This document shows positions 1 to 8,340 of a stretch of 64,000 bases of DNA, piece by piece (position 1 is the first letter of the stretch; each line of letters begins with the position of its first letter). The notes below the pieces were generated by a model that worked only from the letters and a program-made list of their open reading frames with translations, had not been told where the DNA came from and searched no databases. The stretch spans positions 1,116,001 to 1,180,000 of the forward strand of contig NZ_OZ244942.1 in NCBI RefSeq assembly GCF_965222285.1. Direction: 5' to 3'. Made by a program: the position numbers and the translations under genes. This DNA comes from Tepidicaulis sp002389665 (GTDB taxonomy: Bacteria; Pseudomonadota; Alphaproteobacteria; Parvibaculales; Parvibaculaceae).

Positions 1-697
1 TGGGATTGTAGCGCGGGAAGGTGTGATCGAGTTCGCAATCGAGCGCGATGACTTCCGCGCCGACGGCCTCGAGCACGCGCGGTGCGAAGATGCCCGCCGT
101 GCCGTTGCCGCAGGCGGCCACGACTTTCAGTTTGCGCTTCAGCTTTGAACGGTTCGTCAGGTCCTCGATATAGCGCTCGCGCATATCCTCGATGAAATGA
201 TAGGCCCCGCCGCTGCGTGTTTGATAAGCGCCTTCGAGCACGATCTGCTTCAGCCGGGACATTTCATCCGGCCCGAAGGTGAGGGGACGCTCGACACCCA
301 TCTTGACGCCCGTCCAGCCGTTTTCATTATGGCTTGCCGTCACCATGGCAACGGCGGGCACATCGAGCGCGAATTGCGAAAAATAAGCGACCGGCGACAG
401 CGCAAGGCCGATATCGAACACCTCGCAGCCCGCGCCCATCAGCCCGTTCATCAGCGCTTGCTGGATCGAACCCGAATAACCGCGGAAATCGTGACCGACG
501 GAAATTTTCGATTCGATACCCATTTCATGGATCAGCGTGCCGAGCCCGAGGCCGAGCGCCTGCACGCCGCGCAGATTGATCTGCGAGGGAAAGAGCCAGC
601 GCGCATCATATTCGCGAAAGCCGGTCGGCGCGACGAGCGGCGTCGTCTCGAAGGCTTCGGTATTCGGTTTCAGATCGGCGCGCGGTACGGGCAGCAT
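1..697 (-). CDS. Phosphomannomutase/phosphoglucomutase (partial)
   Basis: The gene reads leftwards and runs off the window start, so only the N-terminal ~232 residues are seen. Family enzymes interconvert hexose 1- and 6-phosphates in the cytosol, feeding nucleotide-sugar and polysaccharide synthesis. The translation begins MLPVPRADLKP, then has FREYDARW and GHDFRGYS blocks and the active-site loop TASHNENGWTG, whose serine would be the phosphorylated residue. The start is the ATG ending at 697, with GGGGAT a few bases upstream. Family membership is secure; mannose versus glucose preference cannot be told from this part. Confidence 0.88.
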   Translation of the reverse strand, partial: MLPVPRADLKPNTEAFETTPLVAPTGFREYDARWLFPSQINLRGVQALGLGLGTLIHEMGIESKISVGHDFRGYSGSIQQALMNGLMGAGCEVFDIGLALSPVAYFSQFALDVPAVAMVTASHNENGWTGVKMGVERPLTFGPDEMSRLKQIVLEGAYQTRSGGAYHFIEDMRERYIEDLTNRSKLKRKLKVVAACGNGTAGIFAPRVLEAVGAEVIALDCELDHTFPRYNP

Positions 698-820
698 GAA
701 ATCACATCCCCAATGAGCTGATGAGGGGCGCCGGACGGCGCCCTGAAAGAGCCGGTAAGATACAGCGAAGCGGCAGCCGGTAACAGGGGCGAAGGCCGCC
801 TTGCCCGCTGCTCTTTGAAA

Positions 821-1516
821 TTATTGTTTGAGGATGAGCCGGCTGCCTTGCACTTCCAGCGAGCGCAATTGCCCCAGAAAGCTCATGCCGAGCAGCGACT
901 GGTCGAGCCCCTGGCTCATCACCGAGGCGCGGACATTGCGTTGGGTGATGGGCCCGAGTTTGATTTCATCGAGCGTGACGCGCGCGGCGAAGGCAAGCCC
1001 GTTCGCGGTCTGATAGGGCACGGTGTAGGAAAGCTCCTGCGGCTTGAAGCCGAGCCGCCGCGCATCCTCCATGGTCAGCGCCACATCGCTCGCCCCGGTA
1101 TCGACGAGAAGGCGTACATGCGTGCCGTTGACGAGGGCGTCTGCGAGAAAATGCCCGTTCCGCGTCGAGGCAAGCGTGACGGTGCCCGGCCCCGTCTGCT
1201 GCGGGCTTGACGGGGCAAGTTCGGAGCGCACCTGCGCCCCCAGCGAATAAAACGCGTCCCGGTAGCCATAGCCGATGATCAGCCCGAGCGCGATGGTCAC
1301 CCAGACGAGGGCCTGTTTCAGCGCCAGGCCCGCGCTGCCCCGCCAGCCGAGCACGAAGCTGCCCCCGACAAAGGAAAGCAGCGCCACGGCGTAAACGAGG
1401 CGCATCTGCGCGTCCTCCCGGCCAAGAACGCCCGGATAACGCGAATGAAGCACATAAATCAGCGCGGCGAGCGCGAGGCCGAAAAGGCCGAGCCATGTCC
1501 AGCGATTGTCTCTCAT
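821..1516 (-). CDS. Membrane-anchored clan AA retropepsin-like aspartic protease
   Basis: 231 residues. Three hydrophobic stretches occupy roughly residues 7-23, 40-58 and 66-84, followed by a soluble domain. The motif LLVDTGASDVALT puts the catalytic Asp at 139 in DTGAS, and a later block SLLGMSFLGQL matches the second half of the fold. This is the TIGR02281-type single-domain aspartic protease common in alphaproteobacteria, probably active in the periplasm as a dimer. Its substrate is unknown. It stands alone, with about 120 bases separating it from the phosphohexomutase gene. Confidence 0.82.
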   Translation of the reverse strand: MRDNRWTWLGLFGLALAALIYVLHSRYPGVLGREDAQMRLVYAVALLSFVGGSFVLGWRGSAGLALKQALVWVTIALGLIIGYGYRDAFYSLGAQVRSELAPSSPQQTGPGTVTLASTRNGHFLADALVNGTHVRLLVDTGASDVALTMEDARRLGFKPQELSYTVPYQTANGLAFAARVTLDEIKLGPITQRNVRASVMSQGLDQSLLGMSFLGQLRSLEVQGSRLILKQ

Positions 1517-1700
1517 GGGGTGAGTGTAGCCTCCAAATTATTGCCGTTTCTTTCCCTCTTTCGGGCGGATTTGAACCTCCGGCGGTTTTCGTGATTCCGC
1601 AAAAGCGGATTTTCGGGCGCTTTCCGGTTAAAGTGGCGGTCTGGCGCCAGTATCGCAGGGGCTTGCAGAGGCGGGGATAAGTGATTATTTACGTGGTGCA

Positions 1701-1740
1701 GTGTGAATTGATTTAATTCACGCAAATAATGAGTGAATTC
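1701..1740. promoter_or_regulatory. Candidate operator: three GTGAATT elements at the cobA start
   Basis: GTGAATT (1703-1709), its reverse complement AATTCAC (1715-1721) separated by 5 bases, and a third GTGAATT (1733-1739) lie within 40 bases, the last overlapping the first codons of cobA. The AT-rich palindrome in GC-rich surroundings suggests a repressor site. No cobalamin riboswitch consensus was recognised in 1517-1728. Confidence 0.4.
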
Positions 1741-2670
1741 ATGGCGGCAGATATCATCCCACTTGGTCCTTCTGGGGCGGGCACTTCCAGCGCCTCGGCG
1801 TCTGAAAAAGACGCAGGCAGCGCGCTTGACCGCGCGGCTGAAGGCCTTGGTCTGCCTGGGTTCGAGCCTGGCTGGGTCTGGCTTGTCGGCGCCGGTCCGG
1901 GCGATCCGGGGCTGTTGACGCTCCATGCCTGGAATGCGCTCTCCCAGGCCGATGTGATTGTGTATGACGCCCTGGTGGATGAGGCGGTGCTGAAACTCGC
2001 CTCGCCGAAGGCCACGCTCGAATATTCCGGCAAGCGCGGCGGCAAGCCGAGCCCGAAGCAGCGCGATATTTCCGCCCGCCTTGTCGAGCTTGCCCGCGCG
2101 GGCAAGCGCGTGCTGCGGCTGAAGGGCGGCGATCCCTTCGTCTTCGGCAGGGGCGGGGAAGAGGGCCTGGCGCTTGTCGAAGCCGGCATCCCCTTCCGCA
2201 TCGTGCCGGGTGTCACCGCCGGTGTCGGCGGTCTTGGCTATGCGGGCATTCCCGTCACCCACCGCGACACGAACCATGCCGTCACTTTCGTCACCGGCCA
2301 CACCGCAAGCGGCAAAGTGCCCGAACATCTCGATTGGGCGGCGATCGCCAAGGGCTCGCCGGTCATCGTGCTTTACATGGCGCTTGCCCATCTGCCGCGC
2401 ATTGTCGACATCCTGCGCGAGAACGGGCGCAGTGCCGATGAGCCCGTCGCCTTGGTGCGTAACGCGACATTGAAAGATCAGGAAACTCTGGAAAGCGATC
2501 TGGGCAGCGTCATCGCCGATATCGAGCGCACGGGCTTCAAGGCGCCGGCCATCGTCGTCATCGGGGAAGTCGTGCGTTTGCGCCAGGGGCTCGATTGGCT
2601 GGGCGCGCTTTCCGGCAAGGTGCTCGATGCAAACCCGCTCGGCCTGAAAGCCGACCGCGACGCAGGATAA
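1729..2670 (+). CDS. cobA: Uroporphyrinogen-III C-methyltransferase (SUMT)
   Basis: SUMT transfers two methyl groups from S-adenosylmethionine to uroporphyrinogen III, giving precorrin-2, the branch point to cobalamin and siroheme. The family blocks are in order: VGAGPGDPGLLTLHA, VYDALVDEAVL, GKRGGKPSPKQ, RLKGGDPFVFGRGGEE (SAM pocket), PGVTAGVGG and GIPVTHRDTN. At 313 residues it is longer than the usual ~250-280 because of an N-terminal extension of about 45 residues with no recognised domain. The ATG at 1729 and another at 1741 both lack a strong ribosome binding site, so the extension may be partly artefactual. The stop lies one base from the convergent DUF1289 gene. Confidence 0.9.
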   Translation: MSEFMAADIIPLGPSGAGTSSASASEKDAGSALDRAAEGLGLPGFEPGWVWLVGAGPGDPGLLTLHAWNALSQADVIVYDALVDEAVLKLASPKATLEYSGKRGGKPSPKQRDISARLVELARAGKRVLRLKGGDPFVFGRGGEEGLALVEAGIPFRIVPGVTAGVGGLGYAGIPVTHRDTNHAVTFVTGHTASGKVPEHLDWAAIAKGSPVIVLYMALAHLPRIVDILRENGRSADEPVALVRNATLKDQETLESDLGSVIADIERTGFKAPAIVVIGEVVRLRQGLDWLGALSGKVLDANPLGLKADRDAG

Positions 2671-2671
2671 G

Positions 2672-2869
2672 TCAGGTCCGCTCGCGGATTTTAAAGCCGG
2701 CCGCTTTCATGCGTTCCGGCAAGGCGGCCATGATCTCGGCCCGCTCCGGCGCGCTATAGCCGCGCCAGCCGGCAATCTCTTTCAGCTTGCGCCCGCATCC
2801 CTCGCATAGGCCGCTGCGTCCATCGACCGCGCAGACCCCGATGCAGGGACTTTCGATTTCTTCCGTCAT
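2672..2869 (-). CDS. DUF1289 family small cysteine-rich protein
   Basis: 65 residues with the pattern SPCIGVC, then GLCEGCGRKLKEIAGW, giving four cysteines likely to bind a metal. This matches DUF1289, a small protein family frequent in proteobacteria with no settled function. It starts 11 bases after the CobS-like gene on the same strand, so the two probably share a transcript, and its stop abuts the cobA stop from the other strand. Confidence 0.85.
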   Translation of the reverse strand: MTEEIESPCIGVCAVDGRSGLCEGCGRKLKEIAGWRGYSAPERAEIMAALPERMKAAGFKIRERT

Positions 2870-2880
2870 GACCTGCCTCT

Positions 2881-3690
2881 CTATCCGGTGAGCACCATAT
2901 AGCTCGCCGCCAGAAAGGCAATCTGGGTCGTCTCGCCCACAATGGCGAGGGAATCATGCAGAAAGGCTTTGCCCCGGCGCACGGCAAGAATGCCGGATAG
3001 AATGACACCGATGAAAGCGCCGAGCAGTCCGGCCAGCGCCGTCCAGACATAGAGCGTGAGAAAGGCGATGAGCGCGCAGAAGATCAGCGCTTGCAGTACG
3101 ACGGTTTCTGTCGGCCGGTCGGGCGCGTCTTCATCGACATTATAAGCAAAGTGAAGCGCGCTGACGGGGCCGGTGTAACCGGCGGCGCTCGCCGCAATGA
3201 GCACGGTCAGCGCAAGGCCCGCCCCGCCGATCTCACCGAGCCCTGCAATCAGGCTTACCTTGGCGATGAGGATCAGCACGAGCGCGATCATGCCGGTGGG
3301 CGCTGCTTCCCCGCCCACGAGCCGGGGGCCTTTGGATTGGCTCGCAAGCCGGTCGATGGCTTTGACGAATGTGCGCTCGGAAAGCGCCCCCGTTGCCGTC
3401 ACCATGAGCCCGACGGCAATCGCGCCGGAAACAAGGGCTGGCAGGCCGATGCCGCTTGCCAGCAAAAAGCCGATCCCGCCAAGAAGCCCGATCAAGGCCC
3501 CGGCGAAAGGATAGGCCCGCTGGGCGCGCGGCGGCATTTCCTCCGCTTCGGGCGCGCGCAGCCGGGTCAGTGCGGAAAGGGCGCTTTTAAAGTCGGCAAA
3601 AAGGGCAGCCGGGTTCACATCCTGCCAGTGGCGGGGGCCCTGGCGCGGATCCTGGCTGTCTTCGGCATCGCTTTGGCGGTTGTGTGTCAT
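2881..3690 (-). CDS. CobS-like integral membrane protein lacking the aspartate motif
   Basis: 269 residues with about six hydrophobic helices. The start is the ATG at 3688-3690; a longer open frame upstream has no family similarity. The overall pattern follows adenosylcobinamide-GDP ribazoletransferase (cobalamin synthase): an N-terminal FKSALSALTRLRAPEAE segment, a PFAGALIGLLGG helix, and VTATGAL just before the active site. In normal CobS the next residues are close to H(E/L)DGLADTxDG; here they are SERTFVKAIDRLA (about 104-116), so the metal-binding aspartates are missing. The reading frame is intact on both sides. It faces the CobT-like gene across 163 bases. It may be a diverged or inactive relative rather than a working CobS. 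Confidence 0.62.
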   Translation of the reverse strand: MTHNRQSDAEDSQDPRQGPRHWQDVNPAALFADFKSALSALTRLRAPEAEEMPPRAQRAYPFAGALIGLLGGIGFLLASGIGLPALVSGAIAVGLMVTATGALSERTFVKAIDRLASQSKGPRLVGGEAAPTGMIALVLILIAKVSLIAGLGEIGGAGLALTVLIAASAAGYTGPVSALHFAYNVDEDAPDRPTETVVLQALIFCALIAFLTLYVWTALAGLLGAFIGVILSGILAVRRGKAFLHDSLAIVGETTQIAFLAASYMVLTG

Positions 3691-3853
3691 ACGCAATAAG
3701 GTATAGGAACGCCCTGCACGGCGTCGATCTTTCCCTTTTGTTTCTTCAGGGTATTTTGCATCCCGTGCTTCAGATTTAGACAGGATTGCCGCCAATTCAA
3801 ACTCTCCGCGCGGGGCGGAGGCGTGAAGGGCGGAAATCGGGACAGAGTTTCTT

Positions 3854-4846
3854 ATGCGCGCAGCCAGCGGACTTCCCTTCGATGATATTCGAAATCTTCT
3901 TTCCGGGCTTCCGGGTCCCGATAAAGAAAGATGGGTGAAGACCCGCGATGAAGCGGCGGCGCGCGCCTGGCCCGTTGCAGCCTTTGGCCGCCTGGCGCCA
4001 ATGGCCGAATGGCTGGCCGCCTGGCAGGCGGAAGGCCCGATGGTGCTGCGCCCCTTGCTTGCCGTTTTCGCCTCCACCCACGGCGCGGCTGCCCGCGGCC
4101 TTGCGCCCGCCGGTGAGCCGGATACGCAAAAGCAGGTGGAGCTGATGGCGGCAGGCGGCGCGCCGGTCAATCAGATAGCTCTCGAGATCGGCATGGGACT
4201 GAAAGTCTTCGATCTCGCGCTCGATATGCCGACGCCGGATATCGGCGAGGAAGACGCGCTGGATGAACCGGCCTGCGCGGCGACCATGGCCTTCGGCATG
4301 GAAGCGATTGCGGGCGGCGCCGACCTTCTCTGCCTCGGCGCGGTGGGCAGCGGCAACCGCGCGGTCGCCGCCGCCCTTGCCGCCGCGCTTTTTGGCGGCA
4401 GAGCGGAAGATTGGCTGGAAGGCTTGACGCCCGATATCGCCGAGCCTGCCAAGGCTTTGGTCGAGGCGGCACTGGCGCGCACGCAAGAAGGCAATGATCC
4501 GCTCGAACTGCTGCGCAAATTGGGCGGGCGTGAAATGGCGGCGATTGCAGGCGCCATTCTCGCGGCGCGCTACCAGCGCATCCCCGTGCTGCTTGACGGT
4601 TTCGTCAGCACGGCAGCGGCGGCAGTGCTCTTCAAGGCCAATCCGCGCGCGCTCGATCATTGCATGGCCGCGCATAGTGCGGGGCCTGCTCATGACCGGC
4701 TCCTGAAAGAGCTCGGCCTGAAGCCGGTGCTGAATTACGCTATCGAGGCGGAACACGGGCTGGGCGCAGCGCTCGCGGCAAGCCAGCTCAAACAGGCTGT
4801 CGCCATCGTGCAGCAGACCGCGCCGCGCGAGGATGGGAATAACTGA
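3854..4846 (+). CDS. CobT-like phosphoribosyltransferase homologue with altered active site
   Basis: 330 residues, normal CobT length. CobT makes alpha-ribazole phosphate from nicotinate mononucleotide and a lower-ligand base. Family framework is clear: FGRLAPMAEWLAAWQ, AAGGAPVNQIAL, LGGREMAAIAGAILAA, PVLLDGFVSTAAAA. The catalytic blocks differ. The expected GDHG is STHG (74-77), GEMGIGNTT is GAVGSGNRA (162-170), and the C-terminal GEG(S/T)GA is EHGLGA (300-305), so both glutamates usually assigned to catalysis (E174 and E317 in the Salmonella enzyme, from memory) appear replaced. Either it uses another chemistry or it is a non-catalytic paralogue. It is divergent from the CobS-like gene and 36 bases upstream of the LysR gene. 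Confidence 0.65.
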   Translation: MRAASGLPFDDIRNLLSGLPGPDKERWVKTRDEAAARAWPVAAFGRLAPMAEWLAAWQAEGPMVLRPLLAVFASTHGAAARGLAPAGEPDTQKQVELMAAGGAPVNQIALEIGMGLKVFDLALDMPTPDIGEEDALDEPACAATMAFGMEAIAGGADLLCLGAVGSGNRAVAAALAAALFGGRAEDWLEGLTPDIAEPAKALVEAALARTQEGNDPLELLRKLGGREMAAIAGAILAARYQRIPVLLDGFVSTAAAAVLFKANPRALDHCMAAHSAGPAHDRLLKELGLKPVLNYAIEAEHGLGAALAASQLKQAVAIVQQTAPREDGNN

Positions 4847-4882
4847 TCCGCACGCCAAGAGCGCATTAAAGAGGGAAGGACT

Positions 4883-5779
4883 GTGAGCACGCCGCCTGAA
4901 CCATCGTCCTCCCGCCGTCTTCCCAGCCTTCTGGGGGTTGAGGCCTTTGTCGCGGTGGGCCGGGCGCAAAGTTTTTCCCGTGCCGCCGAGCAATTGAACC
5001 TCACCGTCTCCGCGCTTTCCAAACGGGTGGCGGGACTTGAAGCGCTGGTCGGTGAAGCATTGTTTCTGCGCAGCGGCGCGTCGCTTTCCTTTACCCCGCG
5101 CGGCCTTTCGCTGTTTGCCGAGCTGTCTCCCATTGTCGATGAACTTGGACGCATCCTCGCGCCGCCCGCAAAAGCGGAAAGCGGCAAACTCGTTCTTCAT
5201 CTGCCCACATCGCTTGCCGCGCTCTGGCTCATCGGTGAGCTGAGGAATTTCCATGACACGCATCCCGGCCTCGATCTGAAAATCGAAACCGGTCCCCATG
5301 TCACGCGGCACAAGCGCGGCGCAGTGGATGCCGCCATCCGCTATGGGCTCGGCAATTGGGAAGATGTGAAAGCCGAGCGGCTGATCGACGGCGCGCTTGC
5401 GGTCTTTGCGGCTGAGCCGCTGGATGGGGAAGCGCTGAGCAAAACACCGCTTCTCGGTGTCAGCGGCGCGGAAGATGCCTGGCATGGCTTCTTCGATGAA
5501 CTGGGCATGTCTGCCGCGCCTTCAGAGCCCCACATTTTCGAGAACGCGCAATTGATGCTGGAGGCGGCGGCAAGCGGTCTTGGCGCCGCGCTCGCCCCGC
5601 GCATTCTTGCCTTACCGTATCTGAAGGCGGGCCGTCTTACGCAGGCGGACTTGCCGGTGCTCGATCTTGGCCGCGCCTTTTACTTCGTTGCCGAGCCGCG
5701 CCGCTGGGAGGAAGAGCCCATCCGGCAATTGCGCGAATGGCTTTGCGCGCGCGCAAAAGTCAGCAATAGCGCGCTCTAA
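4883..5779 (+). CDS. LysR-family transcriptional regulator
   Basis: 298 residues. An N-terminal winged helix-turn-helix (FVAVGRAQSFSRAAEQLNLT, then SALSKRVAGLEALVGEALFL) is followed by a type 2 periplasmic-binding-fold effector domain, as in the GcvA branch. The start is GTG at 4883, chosen because GAGGGAAGGA sits immediately upstream. It follows the CobT-like gene closely on the same strand. LysR proteins often control an adjacent or divergent gene, so the CobT-like/CobS-like pair is a plausible target, but no T-N11-A site was confidently placed. Confidence 0.86.
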   Translation: MSTPPEPSSSRRLPSLLGVEAFVAVGRAQSFSRAAEQLNLTVSALSKRVAGLEALVGEALFLRSGASLSFTPRGLSLFAELSPIVDELGRILAPPAKAESGKLVLHLPTSLAALWLIGELRNFHDTHPGLDLKIETGPHVTRHKRGAVDAAIRYGLGNWEDVKAERLIDGALAVFAAEPLDGEALSKTPLLGVSGAEDAWHGFFDELGMSAAPSEPHIFENAQLMLEAAASGLGAALAPRILALPYLKAGRLTQADLPVLDLGRAFYFVAEPRRWEEEPIRQLREWLCARAKVSNSAL

Positions 5780-5894
5780 TATAGGCCGCCGCCGCCTTTT
5801 CCAATTCCTCAACGCCCCGTTGCCGTGAATTCGCGCGGCCCGGCGCCCCTTCCGCTTTATCCCGGATGCTGATTTTCAGCGAAAGGAGAGCGTC

Positions 5895-6761
5895 ATGGAA
5901 AATACGGCAAAGACCCCCGGCTACCGGAACCTCATCGAAAGCGCCATGCGCGATGAACGCGTACTTGTCCGAGTGGAAGTAGAAGCAGGAATTGCCACCG
6001 TCACAATGGACGATCAGGCAAGCTATAATGCGCTGAGCGCGACGCTTTGTTATCAGCTGCGCGAACGCATAGAGGAAACGCTGCGCCGCCCGGATGTGGA
6101 GGTGCTCATCTTGACGGGCTGCGATCCGGCTTTTTCGGCAGGCGGCGATATGCGGCTCATGGAATTTGCCGATACGATCCTGAAAGAGGGACGGGAAGGG
6201 GCTATCGGCATGTGGCGCTGGATCCGTTATCAGTTCGGCGGCGTCGCCCGCGCGCTCTCGGGCAGCGATAAATTATGCATCGCCGCGCTGAACGGGCCTG
6301 CTGCGGGCGTCGGCCTTGCCTTTGCACTTGCTTGCGACATCATTCTGGCCTCCGAGCGCGCGCGGCTCGTCACGGCCTTTGCCAAGATCGGGCTTCTGCC
6401 GGAGGTGGGCACGAACTGGCTCTTCTCCCGGCGCATCGGCCATCACCGTTTCATGGAGCTCTATTTGAGCGGGGAGGAGCTTTCCGCCGGGCAGGCGCAT
6501 GATTTCGGGTTGCTCAACAAAGTCGTCCCCCATGAGACGCTGCTGGAAGAAGCCCGCGCCTTTGCCGCCCGTGCGCAGGCGCTGCCGGAGGGGCTGCTCT
6601 CCATGGCAAAACCTCTCATGCGCCGGGCAGTGGATATGTCATGGGAGGAGGCGCTCGCCATGGAGGAATATGCCGAGCCCATCTGCTTCACCACGGCGGC
6701 TCATAAAGAGGCGATCCGCGGCTTCATGAAGGCGCATCGCATAGGCAAAGGGCCGGTCTGA
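5895..6761 (+). CDS. Enoyl-CoA hydratase/isomerase family protein (crotonase)
   Basis: 288 residues. The oxyanion-hole segment DPAFSAGGDMRLM and the helix AALNGPAAGVGLAFALACD identify the crotonase fold. By eye the two hydratase glutamates (E144/E164 in the rat enzyme) align with Ala and Phe. An acid instead occurs in GLLPEVG, the place where isomerase-type members such as PaaG keep theirs. A double-bond isomerase or other acyl-CoA role is therefore as likely as hydration. AAGGAGAG precedes the ATG. It is upstream of the acyl-CoA dehydrogenase pair but separated by a 216-base gap with its own regulatory-looking elements. Confidence 0.85.
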   Translation: MENTAKTPGYRNLIESAMRDERVLVRVEVEAGIATVTMDDQASYNALSATLCYQLRERIEETLRRPDVEVLILTGCDPAFSAGGDMRLMEFADTILKEGREGAIGMWRWIRYQFGGVARALSGSDKLCIAALNGPAAGVGLAFALACDIILASERARLVTAFAKIGLLPEVGTNWLFSRRIGHHRFMELYLSGEELSAGQAHDFGLLNKVVPHETLLEEARAFAARAQALPEGLLSMAKPLMRRAVDMSWEEALAMEEYAEPICFTTAAHKEAIRGFMKAHRIGKGPV

Positions 6762-6836
6762 CCCTGCGGCAATTTCCGCGAAGATTTTTGGCGCCCGGCT
6801 GGATATTGAAAGCGGTCGGCTTATCTTTCTTGAAAC

Positions 6837-6851
6837 CTGACACATTGTCAG
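6837..6851. promoter_or_regulatory. Palindrome CTGACA-CAT-TGTCAG upstream of the dehydrogenase pair
   Basis: A perfect 6+6 inverted repeat with a 3-base centre, about 127 bases ahead of the dehydrogenase start. Its size and symmetry resemble the operator of a TetR-type acyl-CoA-responsive repressor, but the cognate regulator is not identified. Confidence 0.4.
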
Positions 6852-6874
6852 TAAACTCACGGCCAATCGCCCGG

Positions 6875-6899
6875 CCGGGCTCCTTTTTTCGGAGCCCGG
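6875..6899 (+). other. Leader hairpin with a T-rich loop
   Basis: CCGGGCTCC pairs perfectly with GGAGCCCGG around the loop TTTTTTC. The T-run is in the loop rather than after the stem, so it is not a textbook terminator. It lies in the probable 5' leader of the gene at 6978 and may affect RNA stability or attenuation. Confidence 0.45.
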
Positions 6900-6977
6900 A
6901 GCCGTTTTCAGGACACGGGCAAAGAAACAGAGGAAACGCGGCGGCCCGCCGGGCGCCGGAAACTGGAGGTTGGTGCC

Positions 6978-8171
6978 ATGGATATGAGCTTTTCCCCGGA
7001 AGAGATCGCCTTCCGTGACGAGGTGCGCGCGTTTATCGCGGATAATTATCCCCAAGAGCTGCGCGATCTGAAAACGCGCGGCGACATGACCAAAGAGCAG
7101 ATCCTGATGTGGCACAGGATCCTTTATAAGAAGGGCTGGATCGTTCCTCATTGGCCGGTCGAATATGGCGGCACGGGCTGGTCCATCACCCAGCGCTACA
7201 TCTGGAACGAGGAATGCGCGCGCGCCGAAACGACGCCGCTTCTGCCCTTCGGCCTCTCCATGGTCGGCCCGGTGATCTACACTTTCGGCAATGAAGAGCA
7301 GAAGAAGCGCTTCCTGCCGGGCATCCTGTCGGGTGACGACTGGTGGTGCCAGGGCTATTCGGAGCCGGGCGCGGGGTCCGACCTTGCCAGCCTGCGCACG
7401 AAAGCCGTGCGCGAAGGCGATCATTACATCATCAACGGCTCGAAAACCTGGACGACGCTCGCCCAGCATGCCGACTGGATGTTCTGCCTGGCCAAGACCG
7501 ATCCGGACGCCAAGGCACAGGACGCGATTTCCTTCTTCCTCATCGACATGAAAACGCCGGGCATCACCGTGCGCCCCATCATCACCATGGATGGCGGCCA
7601 TGAGGTGAACGAGGTCTTCCTGGAAGACGTGAAAGTGCCGGCTGAAAACCTTATCGGCGAGGAAAACAAAGGCTGGACCTACGCCAAGTTCCTGCTCGGC
7701 AACGAGCGCTCCGGCATCGCCGGCGTCGCACGCTCGAAAAAAGCCATCGAGCGGCTGAAAAACATCGCCAAGGCGGAACTGGTGGACGGCGAGCCGCTGC
7801 TTGACCAGGAAGAGTTTTCGACCAAGATTTCCGAGGTCGAGATCGACCTGACGGCACTGGAATTCACCGAGCTGCGCACTCTGGCTGCAGAGAGCAAAGG
7901 CCAGGGACCGGGCCCCGAATCGTCCATCCTCAAGATCAAGGGGACGGAGATCCAGCAGCGCATTACCGAGCTGACTTTGGAGGCCGTGGGCCATTATGGC
8001 TTCGTTTATGCCCCGCACGGACATGAACGGACGGGTAACGAATATGTACCGGGACCCGAATATGCCGCCGGTCAGTCGCAGAATTACTTCAATATGCGCA
8101 AGACCGCGATCTATGGCGGCTCCAACGAAATTCAGCACAACATTATTGCCAAAATGGTGCTGGGCCTCTAA
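6978..8171 (+). CDS. Acyl-CoA dehydrogenase, PimC-like large subunit
   Basis: 397 residues with the FAD-dependent acyl-CoA dehydrogenase layout: N-terminal helical domain (FSPEEIAFRDEVRAFI), middle beta domain (CQGYSEPGAGSDLASLRTKA, KTWTTLAQHADWMF), C-terminal helical bundle. The usual catalytic glutamate block YEGT reads YGGSNEIQHN here, so the standard base is absent. That is typical of large subunits acting with a partner dehydrogenase, as in PimC/PimD of pimelate degradation or paired FadE proteins. The next gene is such a partner. GGAGG lies upstream of the ATG. It probably oxidises an acyl-CoA of unusual chain, passing electrons to ETF. Confidence 0.86.
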   Translation: MDMSFSPEEIAFRDEVRAFIADNYPQELRDLKTRGDMTKEQILMWHRILYKKGWIVPHWPVEYGGTGWSITQRYIWNEECARAETTPLLPFGLSMVGPVIYTFGNEEQKKRFLPGILSGDDWWCQGYSEPGAGSDLASLRTKAVREGDHYIINGSKTWTTLAQHADWMFCLAKTDPDAKAQDAISFFLIDMKTPGITVRPIITMDGGHEVNEVFLEDVKVPAENLIGEENKGWTYAKFLLGNERSGIAGVARSKKAIERLKNIAKAELVDGEPLLDQEEFSTKISEVEIDLTALEFTELRTLAAESKGQGPGPESSILKIKGTEIQQRITELTLEAVGHYGFVYAPHGHERTGNEYVPGPEYAAGQSQNYFNMRKTAIYGGSNEIQHNIIAKMVLGL

Positions 8172-8224
8172 CAAAAGGGCCAGATCGCCCGGTCTCGCGC
8201 TTTAGCGGGCCGGAAAAAGAAATT

Positions 8225-8254
8225 GGCGTCCGGTCCCGCGCTGGGACCGGTGCC
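8225..8254 (+). other. Intercistronic hairpin between the dehydrogenase genes
   Basis: CCGGTCCC (8230-8237) pairs with GGGACCGG (8243-8250) around GCGCT, with GGC/GCC extending the stem outside a small bulge. There is no T-tract. In a 169-base gap between two likely partner subunits it may protect or process the upstream message. Confidence 0.45.
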
Positions 8255-8340
8255 AGCCGGCCCGCGAGGGGGCCCTTCGGGGCAGCGGAACCGAGACAAA
8301 CAAACGCGCGTTAGGGCTATAACGCAGGGAAGGTAGCGAG

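Noticed and set aside
2881..4170. Longer 429-codon version of the CobS-like protein
   Set aside because: The upstream portion is antisense to the CobT-like gene and has no family similarity; the ATG at 3690 begins the recognisable part.
2881..4846. Loss of catalytic residues in the CobS/CobT-like proteins as sequencing or frame errors
   Set aside because: The codons were re-read from the sequence; the frame and family similarity continue on both sides of each altered block.
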